Made by a program: the position numbers and the translations under genes. 64,000 nucleotides of DNA from the NCBI GenBank assembly GCA_963693285.1, contig OY848918.1, forward strand, positions 14,506,263-14,570,262. Reading direction: 5' to 3'. The notes beneath the pieces are model-generated. The model worked only from the letters and a program-made list of their open reading frames with translations, was not told the origin of the DNA and did no database searches. This document shows, piece after piece, positions 50,331 through 62,159 of this stretch (its first letter is position 1; the number at the start of each line of letters is the position of its first letter). This DNA comes from Xestospongia muta. Taxonomy: Eukaryota; Porifera; Demospongiae; Haplosclerida; Petrosiidae.

Positions 50331-50749
50331 CTACATGATAATGTAATAAAAATGATAGTAATATATCATGTAAGAAATAAAATGATTACAATCATCAAAT
50401 ATATAAGTAATGAAAAGTACTAATGTTTAGAACCTCGCCGTAGTTTCTTTAGTTTCTTTAATAACCTTAGTTTGCTCTGCCACTGCATGAGAATTTACTA
50501 AATTTTTAGAATATATATAAAATAGGCAGAATTTTATGAAGACCTCTTTATTTTATTTAAATGATGTAGGTGCTAGATTTTGTTAAAAGTAGTCATGGGG
50601 AAGAAATATTGTAGTAAATGAGATTTTCCGATACCAAGACTTGCTTCCAATGGCTCACTTATAGAAGCAATAGCTAGAGCTGTATTAATAGAGAACATAT
50701 ACCACGTTAGCTGTTTTAATTATTTATATTATATTTATATTAATTAACA

Positions 50750-51200
50750 GGTCTTTTAGTAGTAATTATGTTTGTACTTCGATCAATGTCATCAATGCTA
50801 TTGCTTGATGACAAAGTCAAAAGATTTGTGCTTTCAGAACACTTATCTGTGATTCAACAAGAGATGTCAAATCCAAAGTGAAAAAGTAACAACTTCAATG
50901 TTAGTTTATGTTTTGGTTCACTGTTAACAATGATTGTTAATGATTGTAGAATTGTAATGTCAAGAGCTATATAAGGAACGTAATTTTCTGAATTTGAGTC
51001 CAGGCTAGAGTCATTTTCACTTAACTCATTGTCATTTTGACAAAGTTTAACAAAGTTTGAAAAATGTCAACAATGAAATTATTTTTCACAATTTCCAATG
51101 AGCTGGACATTTTGTGACCTGGGTGGAAATCTTTGATTAATACAAAGTCTCCTACATTTAGAGTATGATGTTTACTGTGCTGATAATGTGTTTTCTATGT
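50750..51200 (-). mobile_element. Old gypsy integrase fragment, unit 3, distal part
   Basis: Minus-strand remains (NVGDFVLIKDFHPGHKM near 51165-51110) equal the integrase C-terminal piece of units 1 and 2. Homology is cut at about 51200, where the plus-strand gypsy begins, and resumes at 53448. Confidence 0.6.
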
Positions 51201-51228
51201 GTGGTAACTGTGGTTTAATGAATTTGTT

Positions 51229-51645
51229 TTGTGGTTTTGTCGTGTATATAAGGCTCTGGTTTTTGCGTTTATTGTTACAGTGGAAGAATTCCAGCAGGAA
51301 CGAAAAAATTGGATACAATACTGTGACAGGTTGGAGTATTACTTTCAAGCAAACGGAATAACTGATGAAAACAAGAAAAAGTCTATATTTTTGGTCATAA
51401 TAGGACCCGCATCTCTTAAATTGCTGCGTAACCTGGTATCATCAAATAAACCACATGAGAAGACGCTGCAACAGCTGATAACTGTATTGAAGCAGCACTA
51501 CAACCCCACACCATCGTTTATTTTTCAAAGATACAAGTTCCATACAAGGACTAGAAAACCGTCTGAGTCAATTGCAACATTTATGTCAGAATTAAGGTCT
51601 ATTGCGGAATTTGCAACTACAATAATATGTTATAAAATATGCTGA
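51229..51645 (+). pseudogene. Ty3/gypsy gag-like segment
   Basis: Open frame with a retroelement capsid-like pattern: EEFQQERKNWIQYCDRLEYY, then FLVIIGPASLKLLRNLVS, LKQHYNPTPS and RYKFHTRTRKPSESIATFMS. This order (W..Y..RLE.YF, P..E..I..FM..LR) is typical of gypsy Gag in invertebrates. The frame closes at a stop in 51643-51645 and resumes only as fragments (LLTEDPLTLAKALEIAK near 51680-51735), so it is not a full Gag. Confidence 0.7.
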
Positions 51646-51738
51646 GAGATAGGCTGGTACATTGCAGACATTATTCAAAAAAGGCTACTCACGGAAGACC
51701 CTTTAACCCTAGCTAAGGCTCTAGAGATTGCTAAAGGA

Positions 51739-51975
51739 ATGGAATCGGCAGCAAAAAACTCTGCTACTCTCAATCCAAATCATCAAAGTACCGGCACCCA
51801 AAGGCCAGTACATCAGGTTCAAAATTCGTCCACAGTAACAAACTGCTATCATTGGAGTAGACAAGGTCACCAGCCAAGCGCATGTAAATTCGAAGAAGCT
51901 AAGTGTTTTTCATGGGGTAAGATTGGACATTTGAAAAAAGTATGCTGGCAGAAGGCAATAGTTCATAATAGATGA
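51739..51975 (+). pseudogene. Gypsy nucleocapsid zinc-knuckle segment
   Basis: Two knuckle-type motifs follow gag: CYHWSRQGHQPSAC, which keeps C..(2)..(G/Q)GH....C spacing only in part, and CFSWGKIGHLKKVC. Residues CYRCG and CFSCGK expected in working elements are changed to CYHW and CFSW, so the second Cys of each knuckle is lost. Confidence 0.65.
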
Positions 51976-52073
51976 CAACTACAGGCAACCCTGAGGCAAC
52001 AGAAAATTGTTAAGATGTTATTGCACAAGATGATCCAGAAAACGAAGGAGAAAATGAATATTCACTGTACACT

Positions 52074-52286
52074 ATGGGATCAACACCAAACCCATTGATA
52101 GTTGATGTTACTATAGATGGTATTCAAATGTCAATGAAGATAGATACAGTATTGTTAATCTCAGAGAAAACATTTCAACGAAATTGGACAGAAAAAGAAT
52201 TGAAGGTCTCATCATCAGTATTGTTACAGACATATACCGGACATACACTGGAAGTGAAAGGTTGTATTGAAGTAGATAAGTGTTAA
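52074..52286 (+). pseudogene. Gypsy protease-like segment, active site altered
   Basis: Reads PLIVDVTIDGIQMSMKIDTV followed by LLISEKTFQR, matching the retropepsin start in gypsy elements (...M.VDTGAS.S.IS...F). The catalytic DTG is DTV and two residues of the GAS loop are missing, so the protease cannot be active as read. Confidence 0.65.
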
Positions 52287-52330
52287 GTATCAGAGTCAAG
52301 AGAAGCAATTATTATTAGTAGTCGTAGCTG

Positions 52331-53197
52331 GTGAAGGACCTGTTAGGACGCGATTGGTTAGCACACATTAAATTAGACTGGTCATCTTTGCACAATGTCC
52401 AAAGTGAAAGTGTCAAGCAGTTGTTAGAAGAACACAAAGCACTCTTCAGTGAGGGTTTAGGTACACTCAATGATTATGAAGCAACATTTCAAATCGATGA
52501 CACAGTCAGACCGAAGTATTGTAAAGCAAGACCAGTACCCTATGCTATGAAGTCATTAATTGAAGCAGATCTAGAAAGATCATGTAAAGAAGGAATTATT
52601 GAACCAGTGTTATTCTCTGACTGGGCAGCTCCAATTGTACCCATATTAAAACTAGACAGGATGTCAATCAGAATTTGTGGAGATTTCAAATTAACAATAA
52701 ATCAAGCCTCAAAGTTGGATCGCTATTGGATTCCTAAGGTAGAGGATCTCCTAGCAACATTGGCAGGTGGACAAAAATTAACCCAATTGGACCTTAGTCA
52801 AGCTTACCAGCAAGTACGTCTGGCAGAACAAGCCAAGCAGTATGTCGTAGTTAACACACATAATGGATTATTTAGATATATATGCTTGCCATATGGACTT
52901 GCATCTGCCCCTGGCATCTTCCACAGAGTAATGGAGAGCAAGATAATGGAACTCTCATTGCAAAGTGGCTGTAATCTCTGGGGAAACAGACTTGTGGTAC
53001 CACATCAAGGATGCCAGCAACTACTGCAAGAGCTTCATGAAGCTTACCCTGGCATATCACGTATGAAAAGTTTGGCAAGACTCTATATATGGTGGCCAGG
53101 ATTAGATCAAGACATAGAATGGTTAGTTCAAGATTGTCATGTTTGTCAAGTTAACAGTAATACCCCACCATCAGCACCACTTCAGCCATGGCAATAG
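52331..53197 (+). pseudogene. Gypsy reverse transcriptase fused by deletion to integrase zinc domain
   Basis: A continuous 288-codon frame. The first about 200 residues are the N-terminal half of a gypsy reverse transcriptase: [73 protein letters not shown]. After about residue 200 it jumps to the integrase zinc-binding region ([30 protein letters not shown]). The YxDD catalytic block, thumb and RNase H are absent, so an internal deletion joined the two in frame. It ends at a stop at 53195. The wording is near K02A2.6-like gypsy proteins common in sponges. Confidence 0.8.
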
Positions 53198-53208
53198 CCA
53201 AGTAAACC

Positions 53209-53442
53209 ATGGACTTATATTTATGTGGACTTTCAGGTCCAATACAAGGACACATGTCATTAGTCATTATAGATGCCCATTCTAAATGGATGGAGGTACA
53301 TGTGATGACATCATCATCAGCTAGAGCAACCATAGAAAATCTGCAAATTACATTTGCACAACTAGGACTCCCAACTACAGTAGTTAGTGATAATGGGCCT
53401 TGTTTTGCTAGTGAAGAATTCAAACAGTTTCTAAAGTCATAA
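53209..53442 (+). pseudogene. Gypsy integrase core segment, truncated
   Basis: VDFxGPIQGH (near 53225; D of the DDE triad), IIDAHSKWMEV and LGLPTTVVSDNGPCF (second D) followed by EEFKQFLKS. The third catalytic Glu and everything after it are missing. Immediately downstream (53448) the DNA carries the next part of an integrase on the opposite strand. Confidence 0.8.
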
Positions 53443-53447
53443 ATAGC

Positions 53448-53720
53448 TTAAAATTTTAAATGGCTCTTTCTGTGATAATATGTCCATTTGATGCTGGATG
53501 ATACAAAGATAGCTTTCCTATAAGTTTCAATATAAAGTACCAACATATCATAGAATTTTGTCCCAACTTCTAGTGTCAAACACAACAGGAAACTTAATGT
53601 TGTCATATTTAATATTAGTGAGTATCCATAAGGGGTCCCTAAGATAAATCTGACAATTGTTATTATCAAGTTCTCAATCGTGATATTTAAATTCCTAATT
53701 TTCATATTTTGCAAATGATA
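53448..53720 (-). mobile_element. Old gypsy integrase fragment, unit 3, proximal part
   Basis: The minus strand near 53510-53450 reads LSLYHPASNGHIITERAI, the signature segment preceding the catalytic Glu of gypsy integrases. It is homologous to 20735-20870 in unit 1 and continues at 51.2 kb, so the plus-strand gypsy lies inside it. Confidence 0.7.
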
Positions 53721-54099
53721 GAACTCACAGTGGTGGTGGTATCCTTATGATTGTAACCAATGAGCTTACTTTTATGTCTTACCTAATTTTGAGAACTTAT
53801 TAAATGCTAATGTTCTAATAATATGTAGATGTTAATATTATTAATGACCACATTTTGAGTTTTGACCTTGTTTAACAGTGTGTGCATTTATATTTATCAA
53901 TCCTGTTTATTCCAAAGTGTTGATTCAATAAAAGTACATGATGGCTGAAGTCAGATGAATCTATTGCTGTTAAGATGATAAAGAAGCGAATATGTATAGG
54001 AAATATACCAAGTAGCATCCACTGAAATGTCTACGTTCAGCTGGTCAGAGAGTGGTAAAAGTGGTTTCCTGATTTAAATGCTTAAAAAGCATCTGGTCA

Positions 54100-57000
54100 A
54101 AAGGGTGAAGATGAGAAAGCTCAAGTGATTACCCTCATATACTCAAACAAAAGATTGAGAATCATTTTGTTAAAAGAAGAAATATTATCTTTGAATGGGC
54201 CAAATTTAATATCAGAAAACAGAAGCTAGGTGAACCTGTTGATGATTTTATTATGGCACTATATGGTCTTGCAGAATATTGTGGTTATGGCACACTACAT
54301 GATGAAATGATCATGGATAAAATTGTGGTCAGAATATGTAATGAAGTAATTACAACTCAATGTCAAATTAACTCTGGACAAAGCAGTGACTCAGGTATGC
54401 CAAGTCTAGACAGTCAAGTAGCAACAAACTCTATTGAGAGAAGAAGGTCAAAAACTATCACACTTCCTAATTAGAGCTATCCAAAAGGATTTGGACAATG
54501 AAATATTGAGTCTCCAACAAGTCAAAATACAAAAGTTCAGTCACTCAACACACTCCACCATGTAATAGCAAAGTTTGTTCTCAATGTGGGAAGATGCCCA
54601 CACATGATTTTCAGTATCATCCAACCAAGACTGTTGTCTGTTGTAAATGCAATAAATGTGGACATTTTCAAGTGGTATGCAGATCAAAGAAGGCTGATAA
54701 AGTGCAACAAATTGTTGACGAGAATGATGAGGATTATTTCTTAAACTCATACAGGATCAAAAGCAAAAGCCTCAAAAATCCTAGACGATTACTTTACAAC
54801 TCAATAGTATATTAGTTGACTTTCAAAATGACACAAAAGCTGACATAACAGTCATAACAACAGCTACTCACAAAACAATAATTGGTAACCCTCATATACT
54901 GTCCACTAACACAAGTTTAAAAGATCCAAACAGTGATGCCTTTCAGTTAAAACATATTTTAGAGCCAATCTTTTGGAAAATAATCATAATCTCAAAGTGG
55001 AACAAGACGTAAATGTTGTAGATAAGTTAGAAAAGCTTAATGGGACAGCCAGCTATTAAGCCAATAGAACTAGTACAGAGAGTTGGTGGGGTTAGTGACA
55101 AGTCTCAGACTCTACAGTTGAATGTAATAGCACTTTTTTATGAGTGAATAGATCAACGTTCTAGTATGGTAATGGTGTGTAAGAACAACAACAAGATTCA
55201 TATTGGTGTAAACTTAACTAAGCTAAATCAAAACGTCAAACAAGAGTGACATTTCTTGCCCGCTGTAGCATAACACATTCACAACTTGCTGGAACCAAGA
55301 TCTTCTCTGAACTGCTGGCAAATACCCCTTTCTCCTCAGTCTGTGCTGTTGATCATATTTATTACTCCATGTGGCTATTTTTGTTTTCAAACATTACCAT
55401 TTAGTATCACATCAGAGCACTTCCAGAGATGTACGTTAGATATTCTTAATGGACTAGAAGAAACAGTCAGTACAAAAGATGATATTTTAGTTTGCGGTAC
55501 AACTCAAGAAAAATATGATTAACATCTCCAAAATGCGGGGTTAACTTTGAACAGAACAAAGTGTATATTTTCAGTAGAGCAGGTGACATTTCTCAGTAAG
55601 CTCATTGATGATTCTGGATTTCAATCAGACACAGGAAAGGTGAAAGCCGTCCCATCCAAGTGATAGAACATCCAACCAATGTGTCAGAAGTACCACGTCT
55701 TCTTGGAGTAGTTAATCAAATGAGCAAGTTTATACTAAATTACAGCAGAAATAACGCTACCATTAAAAAACCTCATAGTTAAACAACTGGTGAGTATGAA
55801 GTGACCGAAACAATATGAATTTAAACAAATCAAGAAAGATCTCAGTTGATACCAATTTTAGCAATTTAAACCATTAGTTCTTCTGTTTAGTTCTAAGAAC
55901 ATTGATGAATTACCACTTCCAGATCAGAGATTTCATCTTAGGGTGATGTGCTATGATTTCATTAGCTCCAACATACCTGGCAAAACAAATGGTGATTGCT
56001 GTTAGATACCCTATTTAGGGCACCTGTCAGTCAGGCAATTAAAAAAGACCATGATCTTCTACAAGATGCAAATTTTTATGTTAAGTCTGCTATTAAAAAT
56101 TTGCCTATCACCAAGAAAAGACTAGAAGACCTCCAATGCCACCAAAAAAGGATGAACCTACCCAGTCATTGTAGAGATGGGTGGCCTAATAAAAAAGGTA
56201 CCTTATCCAGTACAGCCATATTACCAGGTGTCATCAGAGCTCTCAATTACAGAATGATTACTTATGGGAAGAAACAGAATCACTTTCTCAAAGTCACTAA
56301 GATCAGGACTTATTAAATAAATACACACAAGACTTCAATAAATACGTAAATATCAGGAGTGTGCAGGACAGTTTGTGTGGTAGCCAGGGATATCAAAGAA
56401 CTAGAATAATTAGTAAATAATTGTATAGAATGCCATAAGATGCAAGTACAAAGATCTAAACCATTGATGCCATCTACATTACCAGAACTAACTTGGCAAA
56501 AGGTGTGAACAGACCTTTTTGAGTGTAGAAAGAGTACATATCTTCTCATTGTAGACTACTGTTCCAGATTTATTGAGATTGTCAAGTTGAGCAGACCCAC
56601 ACCAAAAATGTCGTAAACCATACGAAGAATATATTCACTTGACAAGGAATGTCAGAGACAATTATATATCAGGTAATTACCCTAGTTTCCTGCAGACATC
56701 TATCTATTCACAATTTGCACCAGATTGTCAATTTAAACATGTTACTAGTAGTCTGTATTACCCACAGAGCAATAGTGAAACTGAGAGAGCTGTTGCTACT
56801 CTAAAACATTTACTCAACAAAGAGAAAGATCCTTACCTTACCTTATGGAATATAGATCTACAAATCTTGCTAATAAAGTTAGCCCTTCAGAATTGTTAAT
56901 AACAAGGAAACCTCTGATAACTGTACCAATATTTAAAAGTCAGCACATACAAATTACCAAATTGACATTAGTAAAAACTTAAATCAGCAGAAATACAACT
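54100..57000 (+). mobile_element. Second degenerate Ty3/gypsy element
   Basis: Blocks in gypsy order on the plus strand: gag (FEWAKFNIRKQKLGEPVDDF, LYGLAEYCGYG, 54180-54300); zinc knuckles (CSQCGKMPTHD, CCKCNKCGHFQVVC, 54575-54690); reverse transcriptase (SEHFQRCTLDILNGLEE, TKDDILV near 55470-55490, where YMDD is expected; LTLNRTKC); connection region (LLGVVNQMSKF, about 55700); integrase (CHKMQVQRSKP about 56430, DLFE, LLIVDYCSRFIEIVK about 56540-56590, VTSSLYYPQSN...ETERAV, 56735-56800). Stops and shifts separate most blocks. No terminal repeats were recognised. Confidence 0.75.
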
Positions 57001-57448
57001 ATGATAACTATGGTGTCTGAGAACTTAGAAACTAATTTCACTTGTTCTTAAATATCAATCACTCCAAATATTTTTATCTTATTTCCCCTCTGCCATACTA
57101 GATTCATTTAGCACATATTTAAAACTCTTTGTTTGTGACTCAGTGCTTTAATATATTTTGGTAGGGACTTTAAAACGTTAATTTTTAGTCATACAACCAG
57201 TTCATTTAAAAACTAGACTATACTCATTAGCTCATTCATTTTCCATGAACCAGCTTTTTGTAACAAATGTACAATACCATAGATCTGGAATGTTTCATTG
57301 TAAAAAAGTTCAAATCTTGGATGATGTATGTAAATTAATTACACTAACATTATTACACATTGAAATATTTACAGTAGGAATAGTTACAGTATATAATGCA
57401 CGTGCTACATTGTTGCGTTACAGTTTTTAAAGTGTAGATACAACTGAT

Positions 57449-57860
57449 ATGACTCTTTTGAGATACTTGAAGCCAATAGATGGACTGCCAGATCCAAAAG
57501 GTTCGCTATCATACTGCATACAGCCACAGGCAATTGCTCAGACAAATGTAGAAGTTAGGAAGCCCATGAAAAGCATGTCGAGAAAATGTGAACTTTATCA
57601 GGTGTACAATGCAGACATATCAACAAAAATTGACAAATATGCTAGTCATTATAGTGTTACCACAGCCTCACATTTTTTACAAAGCTGGACAAGCCTATTA
57701 GTAAGAGTACAGTACAATCAATTTATAAAGCATATCTGGAAGAAGTGACAAGGAGAAGGCAAAGTTAAGATACAGAAGAAATTAATGTGATAACTATGCT
57801 ACATAAATGACGTGGTAGATCAGTGTTACTTGGTGAAGAATTTTTTGGTATTTGGTACAG
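57449..57860 (+). pseudogene. DDE transposase N-terminal (helix-turn-helix) fragment
   Basis: The frame from MTLLRYLKPIDGLPDPKGSL to IKHIWKK (57449-57748), then in another frame EEVTRRRQS, a stop, and GRSVLLGEE, matches the DNA-binding start of a pogo-like transposase family frequent in sponges and cnidarians (LKP..GLPDP.GSLS; KR.RGRPVLLGE). The DDE catalytic part is not present downstream. Family naming is from memory of the conserved pattern. Confidence 0.55.
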
Positions 57861-58369
57861 TCTTAAATAAAATAATCCATAGCATACTTTCTTCGATAGC
57901 CTTCAATGTGTTTCATGTGGCAAAATATTAGGGGTTAATATATTTTGTACATGCCTTTTGTGATCGAAATGTTTTAACATATTAATTTGTTTACATGAAA
58001 CTTTGTAATGTGAAAGTTCCCAATTTTAGTAGTTTAATTTAATTAAAATTTGTTTTAAATCCAACTAATTTTTGTACTATTATTTCCACTTTGTCTTGGC
58101 AGAACCAATTGAGAGAGAACATGTTCACTAGTAGGCAATATATATTGGAATGCTTTGTATTCTTAAGATATCAATGTCTCATGGTCTAACTGGAACCAAA
58201 CATTATAACTATTATAGAAGATTGTATTCCAAGAGAAACTCTACTTAATTACAAAAGACTACCTTTTTTGTCTAAGAAAGTAATTAATGGTATCAAAAGA
58301 TGAATGATCTCAGGTGACTTTACTAAATATAGATGAAAGTAATAAAATCCAATACGTAAGGCTATAATA

Positions 58370-59560
58370 TCAATGTATTTTCAAAACATTGACTCTAAAA
58401 ATCCAAAGGTGTTCTGGCCACTCTCCAGACAACAATCTATTATACATGCATTAATTAATGATGATGATTCTGAAGCTGTAACTAATACTCAAAAGCCAAT
58501 ATGTTCAATTCTAATTTCTCCAGTTTTTTTTAATTCTAAAAGTACACTTCTCTCGAGGTAATAGACTTATAGTACCTCTGAGTGACTGTCCAGAAGAGAG
58601 ATCTTTTGTGATAAGTATCAAATGTGTGAAGCTCTACTAAGCTTGAATGCAAGAAAGTCCAATTGCACTAATTGTTTTTGAGTTGTTCACATTATCAATC
58701 TCACTGTTATTTGTGGTACCAATAGTTATATCAACTAAGAAAACACAATCACATCAAGTACAGACCTATATTACTATTGATAATACTAGTAAGGCAATAG
58801 AGAAGCACATACATAGTACATTTATTCTCTTGTGAATGGTCATCTTGAGAGTCATCGTGGTCTGTTATCCAACTGTAAGTAAGGGTTCAGACTTCATGCA
58901 ACACATATGATGTTGTTTGTGTGATCTTTCTCGATTATAGAAAAGCAATTTCTCCTGGTACCACATAGTACTTACTACTTGTAAAGAAGCTATTAAATTA
59001 CCGGTTTCATCAAAATCTCCTTTCCTGGTTAACTGACTACTTATCATCTAGACAAAAAAGCAAGTGGTAATTAAAGGGATTATCTCAGAGCAAGTCATTG
59101 TTTCATCAGATCTTACCCTAGAATTTTAATTGGTCCTGTGTTATCAGCAATATGGAGAAAGATCTTATACAGTAATAAAATCTGACAACGTATCTGGTGG
59201 TTCCATTACAAAAATTATGAAATCATGAATAACTACATTACAAGTCCATTGCTCCTCTTCAATTACATAAATGACTTCACAAGCATTAATATATACTCTT
59301 TTTCTAAATTGTTGTGGCTGAAATGATTTCTCAGCTGTTGAACAAGAACCTATTTCTCTGAAATGCTGGTCAGATAGCAACTTACTTGAGCTAAACCAAA
59401 AGAAAATTTGGAAAAGGTCATTCTTACAGATACCTTGGTGTTCTGATTTAAAGCAATTTCTCCTGGTTTGATCACATTTCTGCACAATGTTCTAAAGCTA
59501 AGAAGTTACTCAGTCTCTCTCACTGACATTTGAACCTAACTTCATCATAAATTATTTCTT
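58370..59560 (+). mobile_element. LINE reverse transcriptase fragment, unit 3
   Basis: Remains of the same element as at 21 kb: NPKVFWPLSRQQS, INDDDSEAVTNTQKP (58410-58500), a degraded YRPIS block near 58760, and KSPFLVNWLTTYHL-like LTDYLSSRQK remnants near 59025-59060. No intact catalytic block. A short inverted relation to the 28 and 40 kb fragments follows from their opposite orientation. Confidence 0.65.
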
Positions 59561-59569
59561 AATGTTCTT

Positions 59570-60600
59570 TACAAGATTGTCCACAACATCTGTTATTTCC
59601 AAGAGGATGTGTATACTTTGTCTGCTATAAACTCAGACAGATTAAGTAGTACTCATACAATCTTGTGTCCTTTTGATAAAATTAATCACTTGCTTTATTC
59701 ATTTGTTCACAGCACAATCAGGGAATGGATTCTCTGCCCAAGGATATCATAAGAATACCTGCGTTTCTGAAAACTCTTGTTTCAATATATTAGAGAATGT
59801 TAACATTACATGGATATGCACTAGATTAGCATAAGATATTGTATATTACGCTTATTATTAAAAGTTTTAGTAAAAAGAAAAAAGATGTATAATCATGATG
59901 ATAGGAGGCTCAGGAAAGTAGTGATTCATGGCTTAGCCAGTGCCATTCAATTGCATCATATATTCGATTGCACACAGAGAAAATATACATCTCAAAGAAT
60001 ACAACCTCAATGAAAAGTCACTAATTCGTTGAGCAATGAACCTTGATATAAAATTCATTATATAAACTAGCAATTTAGAGCTAATTTGAACATTTTAGAG
60101 ATTAGGGTTAAAGGATAGGAATCAGTTTAACAACTAATTTACTTAGAAGCTGCAAATATATAGCATCTACCACTTTGTCAAGTCAGATTTTGTCAGTGAA
60201 TTATAGACTGTTATTACAGCATATATAAGTGGTGTATCTTAATAATACAATACACCCACGCCTTTACTTAACAATACCTCTCAAATGAAACATGAGTTTA
60301 CACCTATTTTATAGCTGCTGTGTCACTTCTGTGTTTACCAAATGACATTTTAGTTGTGTTTGAGTTAGTTTCTACAAACCAAGCTTGACTATTTGTTTAT
60401 GGTATCACTTTTTAAGATAATATTGTTTATCGTTATGTTAAAACTCAGATGTGTCTATATTTAATTAGCATTAACATTGTATCAATCGGATCACTTTAAT
60501 GAAGGATACATTTACAAAACCTTCTACTCAATATAAATTAACCACAATGGATTATTAATGATGTAAAAATATAACACACACATGCATAAGATATACATAT
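59570..60600. other. No supported gene
   Basis: AT-rich spacer without domain-like frames. It lies downstream of secreted gene 3 and is not shared in an obvious way with units 1 and 2. Confidence 0.4.
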
Positions 60601-60615
60601 GTGACCTGATTTTCA

Positions 60616-61087
60616 TTACTTCAGGGAAAATGTTTGTGACCTAATTTGTGAAAATAGACCATTTAGTCTGTTAAAACATCTCAAAAAACATTTTTGTATA
60701 GATTCAGTTAGTATATATACATAACTAATAATGGTAACTGTATATATGTATGGAAAAAGATGTTTTGATAGTGATCCCTTATCACAAAAGGTCACAAATG
60801 TTTTGATAGAAGTAGTCCCTTTGCAAATCAGGTCATATATATATATACACTGTAAAAATTGATTTGTTAATTTAACTAATATATTGTTATACAGGTTACA
60901 TGTAACAAACTTAATATAATGCGAAAGTAAACATAACACTGTTTTTATTACTGATGTACTAATAGCTACAAAAACAATAGTACATTAGTAATCAAAACAA
61001 TGTTATGTCTATTTTCACATCATATTAGTTTACTACCTGCAACCTGTATAACAATACATTGGTTAAATCAACAAATCAATTTTTACA

Positions 61088-61129
<42 letters not shown>

Positions 61130-61837
61130 CTGAGAATATCTTTCAAGGATTGAAGAATTTGACGTGTAGTAAATTTTGGAGCATTTGATATCCAACTATC
61201 CACCGAAGACAAGAAACTATCAATTACCTGCCTGTTACATGTAGTTGCTGTTTGAAGAACCTATAGTGATATGTTATATTCAATGATAAACTTATATAGT
61301 TATTATATACATAATATTAGTTTCAAACCTGTTGAATTGCCTGTTTATTCCAGAAGTTATTTAAGTCAAAATCATCAAACCCAAGACAATTCAAGTTAGT
61401 CTCACTCAAAAGAATATCAGTACAGAATCCATTGTCAGTATAACAGGATTGATGACTAGTAAAAGCAATTGTTTGTAATTGACTGCATGTTCCATTTGAG
61501 TTATAGACATTACTGTTTAAAATGGCCTTCATAAAGCAACTCTTCATATTATCAACCAGAGTTTGACCCTATATGATATTAATGAATATTACATAGAAAA
61601 TCACTAAATACTTACAACAGATGTGAAACAACTTTGCTTGTTTTTTAAATGGCGGCAGTATCTGTTACCATAGGCAAGAGGATATCCATTAGTACCACAT
61701 TGAAATCTTGGCTCTACACACTGAGTATAGAAGTCACATTTACTAGTATTAGCTAGAGCTGTACAGTCCTGAGCTTTCGCAGTAACTGTCAAATAGAGCA
61801 CCAATGAAAACACGAGTAGCGTCATGTTGTAATCCAT
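60616..61837 (-). CDS. Secreted cysteine-rich protein 3, altered C-terminus
   Basis: Exons 61837 (or 61825)-61616, 61568-61329, 61260-61128 and 60818-60616. The ATG at 61825 matches the start of the other copies (MTLLVFSLVLYLTVTAKAQ signal peptide); one four codons upstream is also open. The cysteine pattern of exons 1-3 is kept (CDFYTQC, FQCGTNGYPLAYGNRYC, SHQSCYTDNGFC). At the exon 4 junction one G is missing relative to copies 1 and 2, so exon 4 is read in another frame (TTSIKTFVTFCDKGSLSKHL...) and stays open for 66 codons, giving about 261 residues. The intron before exon 4 contains a 243-bp MITE inside an (AT)n run. Up to exon 3 the gene looks intact. Confidence 0.65.
60848..61090. mobile_element. 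MITE with TA target, 243 bp
   Basis: The ends are perfect inverted copies over at least 21 bases (CACTGTAAAAATTGATTTGT at the left end), and pairing continues inward (TTGTTATACAGGTTAC faces the matching right arm). It is embedded in a (TA)n run, consistent with TA target duplication as for mariner-type elements. No protein is encoded. It lies in the last intron of secreted gene 3. Confidence 0.85.
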
Positions 61838-61839
61838 TG

Positions 61840-62155
61840 TTGTTAGCCAGTTATATAGATTTAAATAGTGTTGTATTCAAAATTGTAAAATATATTTAAA
61901 ATTTTGAAAGTTGTCAAAGAAAAAATTTGTGTGTGAGAAGCCAAAACGTGAATCCGGTAAATTTTTAGAAAGGTAAACCACAGTTTGTGTATTTTGGTGT
62001 AAATTATAAAACTATTACTAATGTGAGTTTGTGCATTTTAATAATCATCTTCCACATTACATCATCATGACATCAAACCTTTTGCACACATATAGAATTT
62101 AAATACTCATTGTAATTGTATATTATTTAATAGAGCTGACATGTTGAAATTAAAA
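61840..62155. promoter_or_regulatory. Head-to-head spacer between secreted gene 3 and divergent exon
   Basis: About 330 bases conserved with 24010-24345 and 39050-39389, including a TTTTGCACA.ATATAGgATT patch near 62080-62100. Conservation and position suggest a shared promoter; no factor site is assigned. Confidence 0.35.
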
Positions 62156-62159
62156 TAAG

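Noticed and set aside
60085..60120. TTAGGG-like piece
   Set aside because: Only one TTAGGGTTA unit, so no telomeric repeat.
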